Assembly: GCA_938039305.1 (NCBI GenBank)
Contig: CALHUZ010000626.1
Coordinates: 1 to 13,636, forward strand
DNA from: an uncultured Saprospiraceae bacterium
Lineage (GTDB): Bacteria > Bacteroidota > Bacteroidia > Chitinophagales > Saprospiraceae
Reading direction: 5' to 3'
DNA length: 13,636 bases
In this document: positions 7,167 to 13,636 of the stretch, piece by piece
Position numbering within the stretch: position 1 is the first letter of the stretch
How the letters are laid out: each line of letters begins with the position of its first letter
Notes under the pieces: generated by a model
What the model saw: the letters and a program-made list of their open reading frames with translations, nothing else
Databases searched by the model: none
What the model was told of the DNA's origin: nothing
Program-made: the position numbers and the translations under genes

Positions 7167-7763
7167 CTATCTTGATCTCATATTGATGAGGTTCATAAAC
7201 TCTGATCTGGTCTCCACATTTTTGAATTCACCTGTAAAGGCTGAAGTCGTGGTCATAGAATTTTGCTTCTGTACACCTCTCATCATCATACACATGTGAG
7301 CTGCTTCTATGACAACTGCTACACCTAATGGCTGAAGAGTGTCTTGGATACAGTTGAGTATCTGATCAGTTAATCTCTCTTGAACTTGTAGCCTTCTGGC
7401 AAATGCATCGACTACTCTTGGGATCTTACTAAGTCCAACTACCTGACCGTCAGGTATATATGCGATGTGTGCTTTCCCAAAAAACGGAAGTATATGATGC
7501 TCACATAAAGAATAAACCTCGATGTCCTTCACAATCACCATCTCACTATAGTCCTCCTTAAAAAGAGCCCCTTTCAGTATATCTTCTGGACTCAAGTCAT
7601 ACCCATGCGTTAAGAATTGCATGGCTTTAGATGCCCGCTCTGGTGTTTTAAGAAGACCTTCACGCTTCGGATCTTCATTAACTAACTCAAGAATTTTTTC
7701 AAAATTCCCCTTCATTGACTCTGTAACCGCTCCAGAGTAGATTTCCTTCTTCTGATATCCCAT
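7167..7763 (-). CDS. folE: GTP cyclohydrolase I
   Basis: A 198-residue homodecamer-forming enzyme that converts GTP to 7,8-dihydroneopterin triphosphate, the first step of folate (and other pterin) synthesis. The core is complete: TPERASKAM (40-48), the zinc ligands Cys87 and His90 and the neighbouring His89 in SLCEHHILPFFGKAHIAYIP, GLSKIPRVVDAFARRLQVQERLT (110-132), and HMCMMMRGV, holding His156 and the third zinc ligand Cys158. Spacing from the E. coli residues (Cys110, His112, His113, His179, Cys181) is a constant 23, so all catalytic residues are in place. It is the classical zinc type IA enzyme. It leads the folE-fabD-yqgE operon and is divergent from the histidine kinase, with 157 bp between the two starts. 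Confidence 0.97.
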   Translation of the reverse strand: MGYQKKEIYSGAVTESMKGNFEKILELVNEDPKREGLLKTPERASKAMQFLTHGYDLSPEDILKGALFKEDYSEMVIVKDIEVYSLCEHHILPFFGKAHIAYIPDGQVVGLSKIPRVVDAFARRLQVQERLTDQILNCIQDTLQPLGVAVVIEAAHMCMMMRGVQKQNSMTTTSAFTGEFKNVETRSEFMNLINMRSR

Positions 7764-7791
7764 AACTACTGATAACTACTTATTTGCCATA

Positions 7792-7799
7792 CAAACATA
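7792..7799 (-). promoter_or_regulatory. candidate -7 box of the folE operon
   Basis: The minus strand reads TATGTTTG, a full match to TAnnTTTG. Transcription would start near 7785, leaving a leader of about 22 nt before the folE ATG. I do not find a good TTG at the -33 distance, so this rests on one element. Confidence 0.3.
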
Positions 7800-7808
7800 C
7801 GATGGTCT

Positions 7809-7882
7809 AACTTGTTTATCGATATCTGAAAGAAAAACACAAACTTGTTATTCATCGAATGTCTGATAAGATTTATCTGAAA
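7809..7882. repeat. two interleaved direct-repeat pairs upstream of the LytS/LytTR genes
   Basis: AACTTGTT occurs at 7809-7816 and 7842-7849 (33 bp apart), and TATCTGAAA at 7823-7831 and 7874-7882 (51 bp apart). A small inverted repeat GATAA-GAT-TTATC lies at 7865-7877. LytTR regulators generally bind pairs of short direct repeats on one face of the helix, and the spacings are close to whole helical turns. Binding by the regulator encoded at 9013 or by another factor is a guess. Confidence 0.3.
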
Positions 7883-7920
7883 TATAACTTCTCTTGATCT
7901 TTAGACATTAGTTTAGCGAT

Positions 7921-9009
7921 ATGTTCATCACACTGGATAACGACCACAAGTTCTATGAATTAATAGAACGCCATGTACAAAAGGGCCTTTTGTATCATAT
8001 CTTCTTTTGGGTGATCTTCTTTCTCTTCATGGTGATCAACCGAGATCAGAATGTCAGTCTTGGAGCTACTATGTTCAGACAGTCCATCAGGGTTCTCTTC
8101 TATATCATTATAGTCTACATCAACCTTTACTATCTATTTCCGCATTTCTTAAAGCTTAATAAGCTCTTCACATATCTCTTATTGTTGATATCCCTTGTAG
8201 CTATAGCCACTCCGATAGAGGTGGCTCTGCACTATCTTTTATTTGCGGAAGCGGGACAGACACTCGCTACTGAGTTCACCTTCAGTCGGAACAGCGCTGT
8301 CTTCTTGAGTACCTTCTTTGTTGGTTTTTCCTCATCGATTTATAAAATCATCAATGATTGGATGGAACACCAACGCGAACGGATGGACTTACAACGACAG
8401 AATCTCACTTCAGAGTTGAAATACCTTAAGACGCAGATCAACCCACACTTCTTCTTTAATACACTGAACAGCCTCTACGCATTGACGCTAAAAAAATCCG
8501 ATATAGCCCCTGAGATTGTGCTCAAGCTCTCAGAAATGATGAGATATATGCTATATGAAAGTAACGAACGAATGCTCTCTTTACAACAAGAGATACAATA
8601 CATCGAAAACTATCTGGATTTAGAAAAGCTCCGTCATGGTGAGAACTTCAAAATGGAAATGAATATCACTGGAGAGCCAGCTGGACACAAGATCGCACCT
8701 CTTCTCTTTATTCCATTTTTAGAGAATAGCTTCAAGCATGGCATAGATCATCAATTAAAATCTGGATATGTCAATATCGATCTCGATATCCAGCAGAAGT
8801 CATTAACCCTTAAAGTAATCAACAGTCTGCCCGACCAAGACGTTATAGCCAAGTCCGAAGGCAAGAAGATAGGTGGTATAGGATTAACTAACGTTCGTCG
8901 AAGATTAAACATTCTATACCCTCAAAAACATAAATTAGAAGTAAAGAAAAACGAAAAAGAGTTTCAAGTCACGCTATATCTTGAAATCGCTAACAAAATC
9001 AAAACATAA
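7921..9009 (+). CDS. LytS/YehU-type sensor histidine kinase
   Basis: A 362-residue membrane kinase of the His_kinase (PF06580) group. Four hydrophobic segments at about 23-39, 55-73, 82-108 and 125-144 form a membrane sensor without a recognisable extracellular domain. A helical linker follows (146-168), then the phosphoacceptor motif QINPHFFFNTLNSLYAL (172-188, His176). The ATPase domain has the N-box PFLENSFKHG (265-274, Asn269) and the glycine-rich GGIGLTNVRRRL (318-329). The kinase should phosphorylate the LytTR regulator whose gene starts 3 bp after its stop. The signal is unknown; related systems respond to envelope or metabolite cues. The region upstream carries paired direct repeats that may be regulatory. 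Confidence 0.94.
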   Translation: MFITLDNDHKFYELIERHVQKGLLYHIFFWVIFFLFMVINRDQNVSLGATMFRQSIRVLFYIIIVYINLYYLFPHFLKLNKLFTYLLLLISLVAIATPIEVALHYLLFAEAGQTLATEFTFSRNSAVFLSTFFVGFSSSIYKIINDWMEHQRERMDLQRQNLTSELKYLKTQINPHFFFNTLNSLYALTLKKSDIAPEIVLKLSEMMRYMLYESNERMLSLQQEIQYIENYLDLEKLRHGENFKMEMNITGEPAGHKIAPLLFIPFLENSFKHGIDHQLKSGYVNIDLDIQQKSLTLKVINSLPDQDVIAKSEGKKIGGIGLTNVRRRLNILYPQKHKLEVKKNEKEFQVTLYLEIANKIKT

Positions 9010-9012
9010 TCA

Positions 9013-9732
9013 ATGATAAATACCATCATCGTAGACGACGAACCACTTGCTCTTGAAATCCTTGAAGCACACATAAGTAATATACCTGACCTCAACCTTG
9101 TAGCTAAGTGCAGTAATGCCATGGAGGCTAATCAAGCACTCAGAGATCATGAAGTAGACTTGATGTTTTTAGATATTCAGATGCCCCAACTTACAGGTGT
9201 AGAATTTCTAAGATCACTTTCTAATCCTCCAATGGCGATATTCACGACAGCATATGCAGAGTATGCTGTTGAAGGATTTAATCTTGAAGCACTTGACTAT
9301 CTGCTCAAGCCTATAAGTTTCGAGAGGTTCTTAAAAGCAAGTAATAAAGCTATTGACAAATTCAAATCACAAAATACTTCAAGTGTATCCGCAGAAGCTG
9401 GACAGGACTTCTTCTTTGTAAAAAGTGACAAGAAGATGATGAAGGTTTATTATAAAGATATCCTCTATATAGAAGGCCTAAAGGATTATGTGATCATCAG
9501 AACCGAGACTGGTCGCGTCATCACGCTTCAGACGATGAAGAGTTTAGTAGTGAAATTACCAAGCGATATATTTCAAAGAATCCATCGATCGTACATACTC
9601 AACCTTAACAAGTTGCAAGCGATAGAAGGTAATATGGTTGAACTTACGGAGAAGGGACAAACCAAGATGATCCCAATTGGAAAGAATTATAGAGACGAAC
9701 TTTCTGCAATTATAGAATCCAAAAAATTATAA
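9013..9732 (+). CDS. LytTR-family response regulator
   Basis: A 239-residue regulator with an N-terminal receiver domain (about 1-118) and a C-terminal LytTR DNA-binding domain (about 133-235). Receiver residues are the acidic pair Asp8/Asp9, phosphoacceptor Asp54 in FLDIQMP, Thr79 in FTTAYAEYAV and Lys99 in YLLKPI. The LytTR part shows KVYYKDILYIEGLKDYVII (144-162), the conserved QRIHRSYILNL (188-198) and a C-terminal IPIGKNYRDEL (220-230), all typical. Phosphorylated protein would bind direct repeats near promoters. It is co-transcribed with the kinase before it (3-bp gap). The gene after it runs in the opposite direction, so the pair has no linked target apart from, perhaps, its own promoter region. 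Confidence 0.95.
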   Translation: MINTIIVDDEPLALEILEAHISNIPDLNLVAKCSNAMEANQALRDHEVDLMFLDIQMPQLTGVEFLRSLSNPPMAIFTTAYAEYAVEGFNLEALDYLLKPISFERFLKASNKAIDKFKSQNTSSVSAEAGQDFFFVKSDKKMMKVYYKDILYIEGLKDYVIIRTETGRVITLQTMKSLVVKLPSDIFQRIHRSYILNLNKLQAIEGNMVELTEKGQTKMIPIGKNYRDELSAIIESKKL

Positions 9733-9743
9733 TTATGAGCGCG

Positions 9744-9807
9744 TCTGGTTTAACCAAACTTTACAGAAAAGGGCTATAGAGATTGTTCATAAAGGCCAGC
9801 CACTGGC
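9744..9807. other. convergent gap with two small hairpins (weak terminator candidates)
   Basis: Between the response regulator and the minus-strand coiled-coil gene, GTTT-AACC-AAAC (9748-9759) is enclosed by TCTG (9744-9747) and CAGA (9764-9767), and GCCAG-CCA-CTGGC forms a perfect 5-bp stem at 9795-9807. Neither has a strong T-tract, so termination is only possible. Confidence 0.25.
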
Positions 9808-9810
9808 ACA

Positions 9811-10749
9811 CTAAGAAGTTAGAATTTCATCTTTCTTATTATTAAGATCAAGCAATGTTTTTTCTGTTGCCTCTTTCATATTCATCAGCTCTAATACACA
9901 AGAGTTGAGATGTCTATAAAGCATATTAGCAGATTCAGTAGCTCGTGTCAATTGTTGGTGCTGTATCCAGTCTGTTATTAAGTTTCCAAAGAAAAAATCT
10001 GAAAACTGGGTAAGTTCTGCGGTATCGGTATTGAAAGTGATCTGCTTTCCTACATCTTCTAATTCTTTTTGAAAAAGAGTCAGGTGATGCTTGACTTGAT
10101 AAGTAAGATTTCGCGCTCTGTCGATGGCATCCTTTCTCATCCTACGTCTAACATGAGGATTAGATTGTTGCACAGGCCATTGCCCCCAGTTGGTTACTTT
10201 AGACATCAAGCTAACGACCCGCTGCATGAGGTTATGACATACATTACCAACTTCGAGCGCTTCTTCTACTTCACTCTTAAAGCTGTATGTATCTTCCACT
10301 TTATTGCTTATCACAAGGAGTTCTTTTCTTAAAGTTGGATTCGTTTTCACAATTTCTACTTCACGCTTGGACTTTAGTTTTTCAAGCTTTCGTTCCAAGT
10401 CTTTTCGTGAAGTCATCTTTGCTTCGAGCAAGTTCTCTTCATATTCCAAAAGATGGATCGTATTCTTCAAGTCTTCCTCCTTGAGAGACATCTCGAGATA
10501 CTCTTGTCTTTCCTTTTCAAGTTGCTTTTCCTTGCTACCGAGGATCTTATAGAAGATCGCCTTAGTAGATAAACCTTCTAAACGTTCGATGTCCTTGAGC
10601 TCTTTCCCAAGTCTAAGATCAATCACTTTATAATCTTTCTTCGCCACTTTAAGCTCCTGCTTAGTGACTCCGAGTTGATTTTTCACCCGATCAAGATGGA
10701 CTATTTGCTTAATCGTTTCGTGTATCTGGGTCTGTATCTGAGTTAACAT
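9811..10749 (-). CDS. coiled-coil protein of unknown function
   Basis: A 312-residue cytoplasmic protein with no signal peptide or membrane segment. Residues 1-165 are strongly charged and helical with heptad-like spacing, so a long coiled coil is likely. It holds a distinctive segment KAIFYKILGSKEKQLEKE (63-80) followed by RQEYLEMSL, which I recall from other uncharacterised bacterial coiled-coil proteins. The C-terminal part (about 166-312) is helical too but less charged, with WGQWPV (188-193), a basic HVRRRMRKDAIDRARN stretch (199-214) and FSDFFFGNLITDWIQHQQL (249-267). No catalytic motif is visible. It is divergent from the LEA-like gene, with 177 bp between the two start codons, so the two may be co-regulated. 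I cannot name a function; a scaffold or membrane-associated role is possible. Confidence 0.75.
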   Translation of the reverse strand: MLTQIQTQIHETIKQIVHLDRVKNQLGVTKQELKVAKKDYKVIDLRLGKELKDIERLEGLSTKAIFYKILGSKEKQLEKERQEYLEMSLKEEDLKNTIHLLEYEENLLEAKMTSRKDLERKLEKLKSKREVEIVKTNPTLRKELLVISNKVEDTYSFKSEVEEALEVGNVCHNLMQRVVSLMSKVTNWGQWPVQQSNPHVRRRMRKDAIDRARNLTYQVKHHLTLFQKELEDVGKQITFNTDTAELTQFSDFFFGNLITDWIQHQQLTRATESANMLYRHLNSCVLELMNMKEATEKTLLDLNNKKDEILTS

Positions 10750-10874
10750 AGTCGCTTCATATCTGAATCTAAAAGTACTAATCTATGCTAAGCATTTTAA
10801 TTTCATCGATATAACTGGATTCAGACTAATGTTATGGAACTAAATATGCTTCATTTTGTGTATAATTGTATGGA

Positions 10875-10903
10875 GCGTCTTTACATCTTACAGACGCCTT
10901 TTT
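10875..10903 (+). terminator. terminator-like hairpin in the leader of the LEA-like gene
   Basis: GCGTCT (10875-10880) and AGACGC (10892-10897) form a perfect 6-bp GC-rich stem around an 11-nt loop, followed by CTTTTTATA. This is the form of an intrinsic terminator on the plus strand. No plus-strand gene ends nearby; the region is the divergent promoter space. It therefore looks like a leader attenuator, or the end of a very short transcript, 23 bp before the proposed start at 10927. Confidence 0.5.
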
Positions 10904-10926
10904 ATAAGACACAAATAAATTTGACA

Positions 10927-12330
10927 ATGGGAATATTCAGTGAAATCAAAAAACTCTTCTTCGTAACTAAGTCAGTTGGAAAATCAGCAGCAGGCAAAGG
11001 CTTTGACATGGCCAAAGATGCTGGAGGAGACATGATGGACAAAGCAGGTGATTTAGCTGGAGATTTAGCGAGTACAGCAAGTTCAACAGCCGCTTCTTTA
11101 GGCGAAGACTTAATGGATAAGGCAGGAGATTTAGGGGGTACTTTAGCCAATAAAACAGAAGGCCTTAGAGATGCTATTCTACATTCTGCAGAAGGCACAA
11201 TCAATATGGTCAACAAAAGCGAGACGCTAAAGAAGGCCGCTGCGACCACTGAACGTATAGGTGAAAGAGTATTAAGTACCGGTGAGGACTTGATCAATAA
11301 AGGTGGTGAAGCGGTCGAAGCACTGGGTAGTAAGATCCTCGGTGAAAATCATGAAAACCTTGAGAAGGCGAAAGACTTCACTGAAGGATTAGGAGGAAAG
11401 ATTATAGAGGCAAAAGATAACCTCATGGAGAAATCAAAAGATATCTACGAAGACATAAATGAAAAGATAGATGATACTGTCGCCAAAGCAAAAGCTGAAG
11501 AGGCAGCAGAAGCAGCGGCTCCACCACCGAAGCCTTTTCACGAAACAATAAAGGACAGTAAAGGAGATTCTTTGTTAGATGGCACTGATGACTTCTTTGC
11601 AAAAGCAGAAAAATTTGGAAATGGAGATTATGCAGGTGCACAAGAAGGCATGATCACGATTGACGAGAAGACGCATGAAGTAGAAAAGAAAATAGCTAAG
11701 GCTGGAGGATTTGTAGATCGCGATGGTGATGGCAATGAACTTGTAGACGACGCTATAATAGTTTCTGATACTCAGAACGATAAGATGGTATCAGAGATGG
11801 GTGACATGATGGACAAAGCAGCTGATGCGATGGGAGATGCCAAAGATGTAGCAGGCGATACTGCAAACAATGTAAAAGAAGGTGCAAAAGGCATGTTTGG
11901 GAAAATGGGAGGTATCGTAGCAGGAGCTGCTGCTATCGGTGGAACCTTAATGGATAAAGCAGGAGATGTAGCTGCGAATGCTCAAGATTTAGCTGGGTCA
12001 GTAGTTGAAGGTGCAGGTGACCTTGCAGCTAATGCTAAAGATAAAGCAACTGATCTTGCTGCTGGGGCGATAGCTGGTACTGGAGATGCCATGACATCTA
12101 TTAGAGATAAAGCTGAATCAGTCGTTGAAGGAGCAGGTGATCTTGCTGCTGCAGCTAAAGAGAAGGCAAGTGATGCCGCATCAAGTGTCGTTAATACAGC
12201 TGGTGATGCAATTGCTTCTGCAAAAGACGCTGCGGGTTCTGTAGTAGAAGGAGCGAGTGACTTAGCTGCCGATGCAAAAGATAAGATAGTAGATGCTGCA
12301 GAGGAGATAGACGGCGATGAGCTCACTTAA
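10927..12330 (+). CDS. LEA-like Ala/Gly/Asp/Lys-rich repeat protein
   Basis: A 467-residue, very hydrophilic protein. I place the start at ATG 10927 (MGIFSEIKKLFF). An in-frame ATG at 10834 would add 31 residues, but that stretch is translated through a terminator hairpin and looks unlike the rest. The N-terminus is a short amphipathic segment (1-20). MDKAGDLAG-like units recur at residues 37, 63, 295 and 342. Near the C-terminus, S-VVEGA-G/S-DLAA-x-AK-D/E-K occurs at 358, 398 and 438, exactly 40 residues apart. A Pro break (PPPKP) lies near 200-205, an acidic DRDGDGNELVDD loop at 264-275 resembles a calcium site, and a mildly hydrophobic GMFGKMGGIVAGAAAIGG lies at 322-339. The make-up recalls group 3 LEA and stress proteins that fold as amphipathic helices on drying or on membranes. 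There is no signal peptide. Its stop overlaps the next gene by one base. Function is inferred from composition only. Confidence 0.8.
   Translation: MGIFSEIKKLFFVTKSVGKSAAGKGFDMAKDAGGDMMDKAGDLAGDLASTASSTAASLGEDLMDKAGDLGGTLANKTEGLRDAILHSAEGTINMVNKSETLKKAAATTERIGERVLSTGEDLINKGGEAVEALGSKILGENHENLEKAKDFTEGLGGKIIEAKDNLMEKSKDIYEDINEKIDDTVAKAKAEEAAEAAAPPPKPFHETIKDSKGDSLLDGTDDFFAKAEKFGNGDYAGAQEGMITIDEKTHEVEKKIAKAGGFVDRDGDGNELVDDAIIVSDTQNDKMVSEMGDMMDKAADAMGDAKDVAGDTANNVKEGAKGMFGKMGGIVAGAAAIGGTLMDKAGDVAANAQDLAGSVVEGAGDLAANAKDKATDLAAGAIAGTGDAMTSIRDKAESVVEGAGDLAAAAKEKASDAASSVVNTAGDAIASAKDAAGSVVEGASDLAADAKDKIVDAAEEIDGDELT
11998..12327 (+). repeat. 120-bp tandem coding repeats (2.75 copies)
   Basis: Units start at 11998, 12118 and 12238, an exact 120-bp step. 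Each opens with a codon for Ser and about 48 well-conserved bases (GTAGTTGAAGGTGCAGGTGA in the first copy), then diverges more. The last unit is cut by the stop codon. A weaker relative begins near 11869, 129 bp upstream of the first. Differences are largely at third codon positions, suggesting old duplication kept under protein selection. Confidence 0.8.
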
Positions 12331-13636
12331 TGAGCAGAGATAGAAGTTTTTGGGGATGGGGTTATAAAGACTATGAACTTGACAAGAGTGCCATAGAGCA
12401 GTACAAAGAACTTCTTAAAGCGGCCTTGGGGATTAAGCAATTTAGTTCGATCGATGAGCCTCTCATAGAAAATATCGAAATCAGAAAACCTCGGTTTGAG
12501 CTTCCTGATGAATTACAGGATTTATGTACGAGTGACGATCAGGATCGTGCCGCTCATTCATATGGAAAGTCATTTCGAGATATATGGCGTGGATCACATG
12601 GTATATTCGATAACCCTCCAGACTATATAGCTTACCCAAAGACTGAGGGACATATTCTGAGTCTTTACCAATTTGCGGAACAAAATAACGTCAGCATCGT
12701 CCCATATGGTGGAGGATCATCAGTCTCAGGAGGAATAGAACCTACAACAGATGAATCTTATAATGGAGTCATCACAGTAGACATGAAGCACTTTGATCAA
12801 GTCTTAGAAATAAACCAGGAAAGCAGAACAGCAAGAATACAAGGTGGCATATTCGGCCCTGTCTTAGAGCAAGCTTTAAAACCACATGGCCTTACCCTTC
12901 GTCACTTTCCACAAAGCTTCGAGTTTTCCACTTTAGGTGGATGGATAGTAACAAGATCAGGAGGACACTATGCTTCACTATATACACATATAGATGAGTT
13001 TGTACAGTCAGTTAGGATGGTCACGCCAAATGGTATAATGCAGTCAAGAAGATTACCAGGTTCAGGTGCTGGACCAAGTGAAGAGAGATTAGTCTCTGGC
13101 TCTGAAGGTATATTTGGTATAGTGACAGAAGCGTGGATGAGATTGCAACACATACCTCGCTTTAAGGCATCGAAGTCTATTTCATTTTCAAATTGGCAAG
13201 ATGCAATTAACTGCTGTCGTGAGATATCACAATCAGGACTTCATCCTACTAATGCCAGACTTGTCGATCCGATGGAAGCCATGTCCAATGGACTTGGTGA
13301 TGGGCAATCAACCGTTATCATTTTAGGATTTGAATCTGCTAATCATGATGTCCAAGACTTAATGACCAAAGGGCTTTCTATTTGTAAAAATCATAATGGT
13401 ATTTGGAAAATCGATGTAAGTCCGAGCAACACAGCTCCGAAAGCAAACAAACGAGACAAAGCAGCAGATAATTGGAAAGCTTCATTCTTAAGAGCCCCTT
13501 ACTTAAGGGATCATTTTATAAGAATGGGCTGCATCATGGAAACCTTTGAGACCGCTATAACTTGGGATCAATTTGAAGTATTCCATACTGGTATCATAAG
13601 TGCCGCTAACAAAGCAATCAAAGAGATCGCAGGTGG
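12330..13636 (+). CDS. FAD-linked oxidase, alkyl-DHAP synthase-like, 3' end missing
   Basis: The frame is open from ATG 12330 to the window end (435 complete codons), so only the C-terminus is missing. It begins MSRDRSFWGWGYKDYELD. It then shows a PCMH-type FAD-binding domain with VPYGGGSSVSGG (124-135) in the pyrophosphate-binding position, ARIQGGIFGPVLE, the very characteristic LRHFPQSFEFSTLGGW (190-205), then GGHYASLYTHIDE, RRLPGSGAGPS and GSEGIFGIVTEAWMR. These place it in the GlcD/AGPS group, closest to alkyldihydroxyacetonephosphate synthase, which swaps the acyl chain of acyl-DHAP for a fatty alcohol and makes the ether bond of ether lipids. Bacterial relatives are mostly untested. The catalytic tail cannot be checked here. 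The ATG shares its A with the TAA of the LEA-like gene (TAATG), so translation is probably coupled. Confidence 0.85.
   Translation, partial: MSRDRSFWGWGYKDYELDKSAIEQYKELLKAALGIKQFSSIDEPLIENIEIRKPRFELPDELQDLCTSDDQDRAAHSYGKSFRDIWRGSHGIFDNPPDYIAYPKTEGHILSLYQFAEQNNVSIVPYGGGSSVSGGIEPTTDESYNGVITVDMKHFDQVLEINQESRTARIQGGIFGPVLEQALKPHGLTLRHFPQSFEFSTLGGWIVTRSGGHYASLYTHIDEFVQSVRMVTPNGIMQSRRLPGSGAGPSEERLVSGSEGIFGIVTEAWMRLQHIPRFKASKSISFSNWQDAINCCREISQSGLHPTNARLVDPMEAMSNGLGDGQSTVIILGFESANHDVQDLMTKGLSICKNHNGIWKIDVSPSNTAPKANKRDKAADNWKASFLRAPYLRDHFIRMGCIMETFETAITWDQFEVFHTGIISAANKAIKEIAG

Noticed and set aside
10916..10923. TAAATTTG, a match to the -7 consensus, before the LEA-like gene
   Set aside because: Transcription would begin at or after the start codon and there is no TTG at the -33 distance, so it is probably chance in AT-rich sequence.
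10834..10926. In-frame ATG giving a 31-residue N-terminal extension of the LEA-like protein
   Set aside because: The extension is read through a terminator-like hairpin and T-tract, contains Cys/Tyr/Leu-rich sequence unlike the rest, and the ATG at 10927 gives a natural MGIF start.
11982..12326. Long Ala/Ser-rich open frame antisense to the repeat region
   Set aside because: It is the mirror of the biased codons in the repeat protein; no start context or independent signal.
11998..12327. Regularly spaced repeats as a possible CRISPR array
   Set aside because: The repeats are in frame within a protein, about 48 bp with non-unique spacers of the same family, and there are no cas genes.

Overview
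The window looks like chromosomal DNA from a member of the Bacteroidota, most likely a marine or Saprospiria-like lineage. The base composition is moderately AT-rich. Starts lack clear Shine-Dalgarno sequences. TAnnTTTG-like -7 boxes occur upstream of some transcripts. There is a LytS/LytTR two-component pair of the type common in this phylum, and a small protein with a lysine-rich tail of a kind I associate with it. No rRNA, tRNA, CRISPR array, transposase or phage gene is visible, so most of the window reads as ordinary core and accessory chromosome.

Layout. Positions 1-2323 (+) hold a probable operon: the 3' end of a DUF2855 (MDR-like) gene, an ACAD10/11-type acyl-CoA dehydrogenase and a YfcE/MJ0936-type phosphodiesterase. 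On the minus strand, 2378-3648 holds the K-rich-tail protein and a secreted SGNH esterase. The esterase is divergent from a secreted class C beta-lactamase-like serine hydrolase (3746-5269, +). A 449-bp convergent gap (5270-5718) contains no gene. It is dense in short perfect inverted repeats and, on the minus strand, has the parts of a stand-alone small RNA unit: an upstream pair of palindromes, a TATATTTG -7 box, several hairpins and a GC-rich hairpin with a T-tract. A tight minus-strand operon folE-fabD-yqgE (5719-7763) follows, divergent from a LytS-type histidine kinase and LytTR response regulator (7921-9732, +).

The right end, 9811-13636, is the least explained part. A coiled-coil protein of unknown function (-) is divergent from an Ala/Gly/Asp/Lys-rich LEA-like repeat protein. 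The LEA-like protein carries an exact 120-bp coding repeat and an acidic DxDxDG loop. Its stop codon overlaps the start of an alkyl-DHAP-synthase-like FAD enzyme (TAATG) that runs off the window. A terminator-like hairpin sits just upstream of the LEA-like start and suggests a regulated leader.

The best candidates for something undescribed are the putative small RNA unit in the 5.3-5.6 kb gap and the LEA-like/AGPS-like overlapping pair with its attenuator-like leader. Both are inferences from sequence alone.
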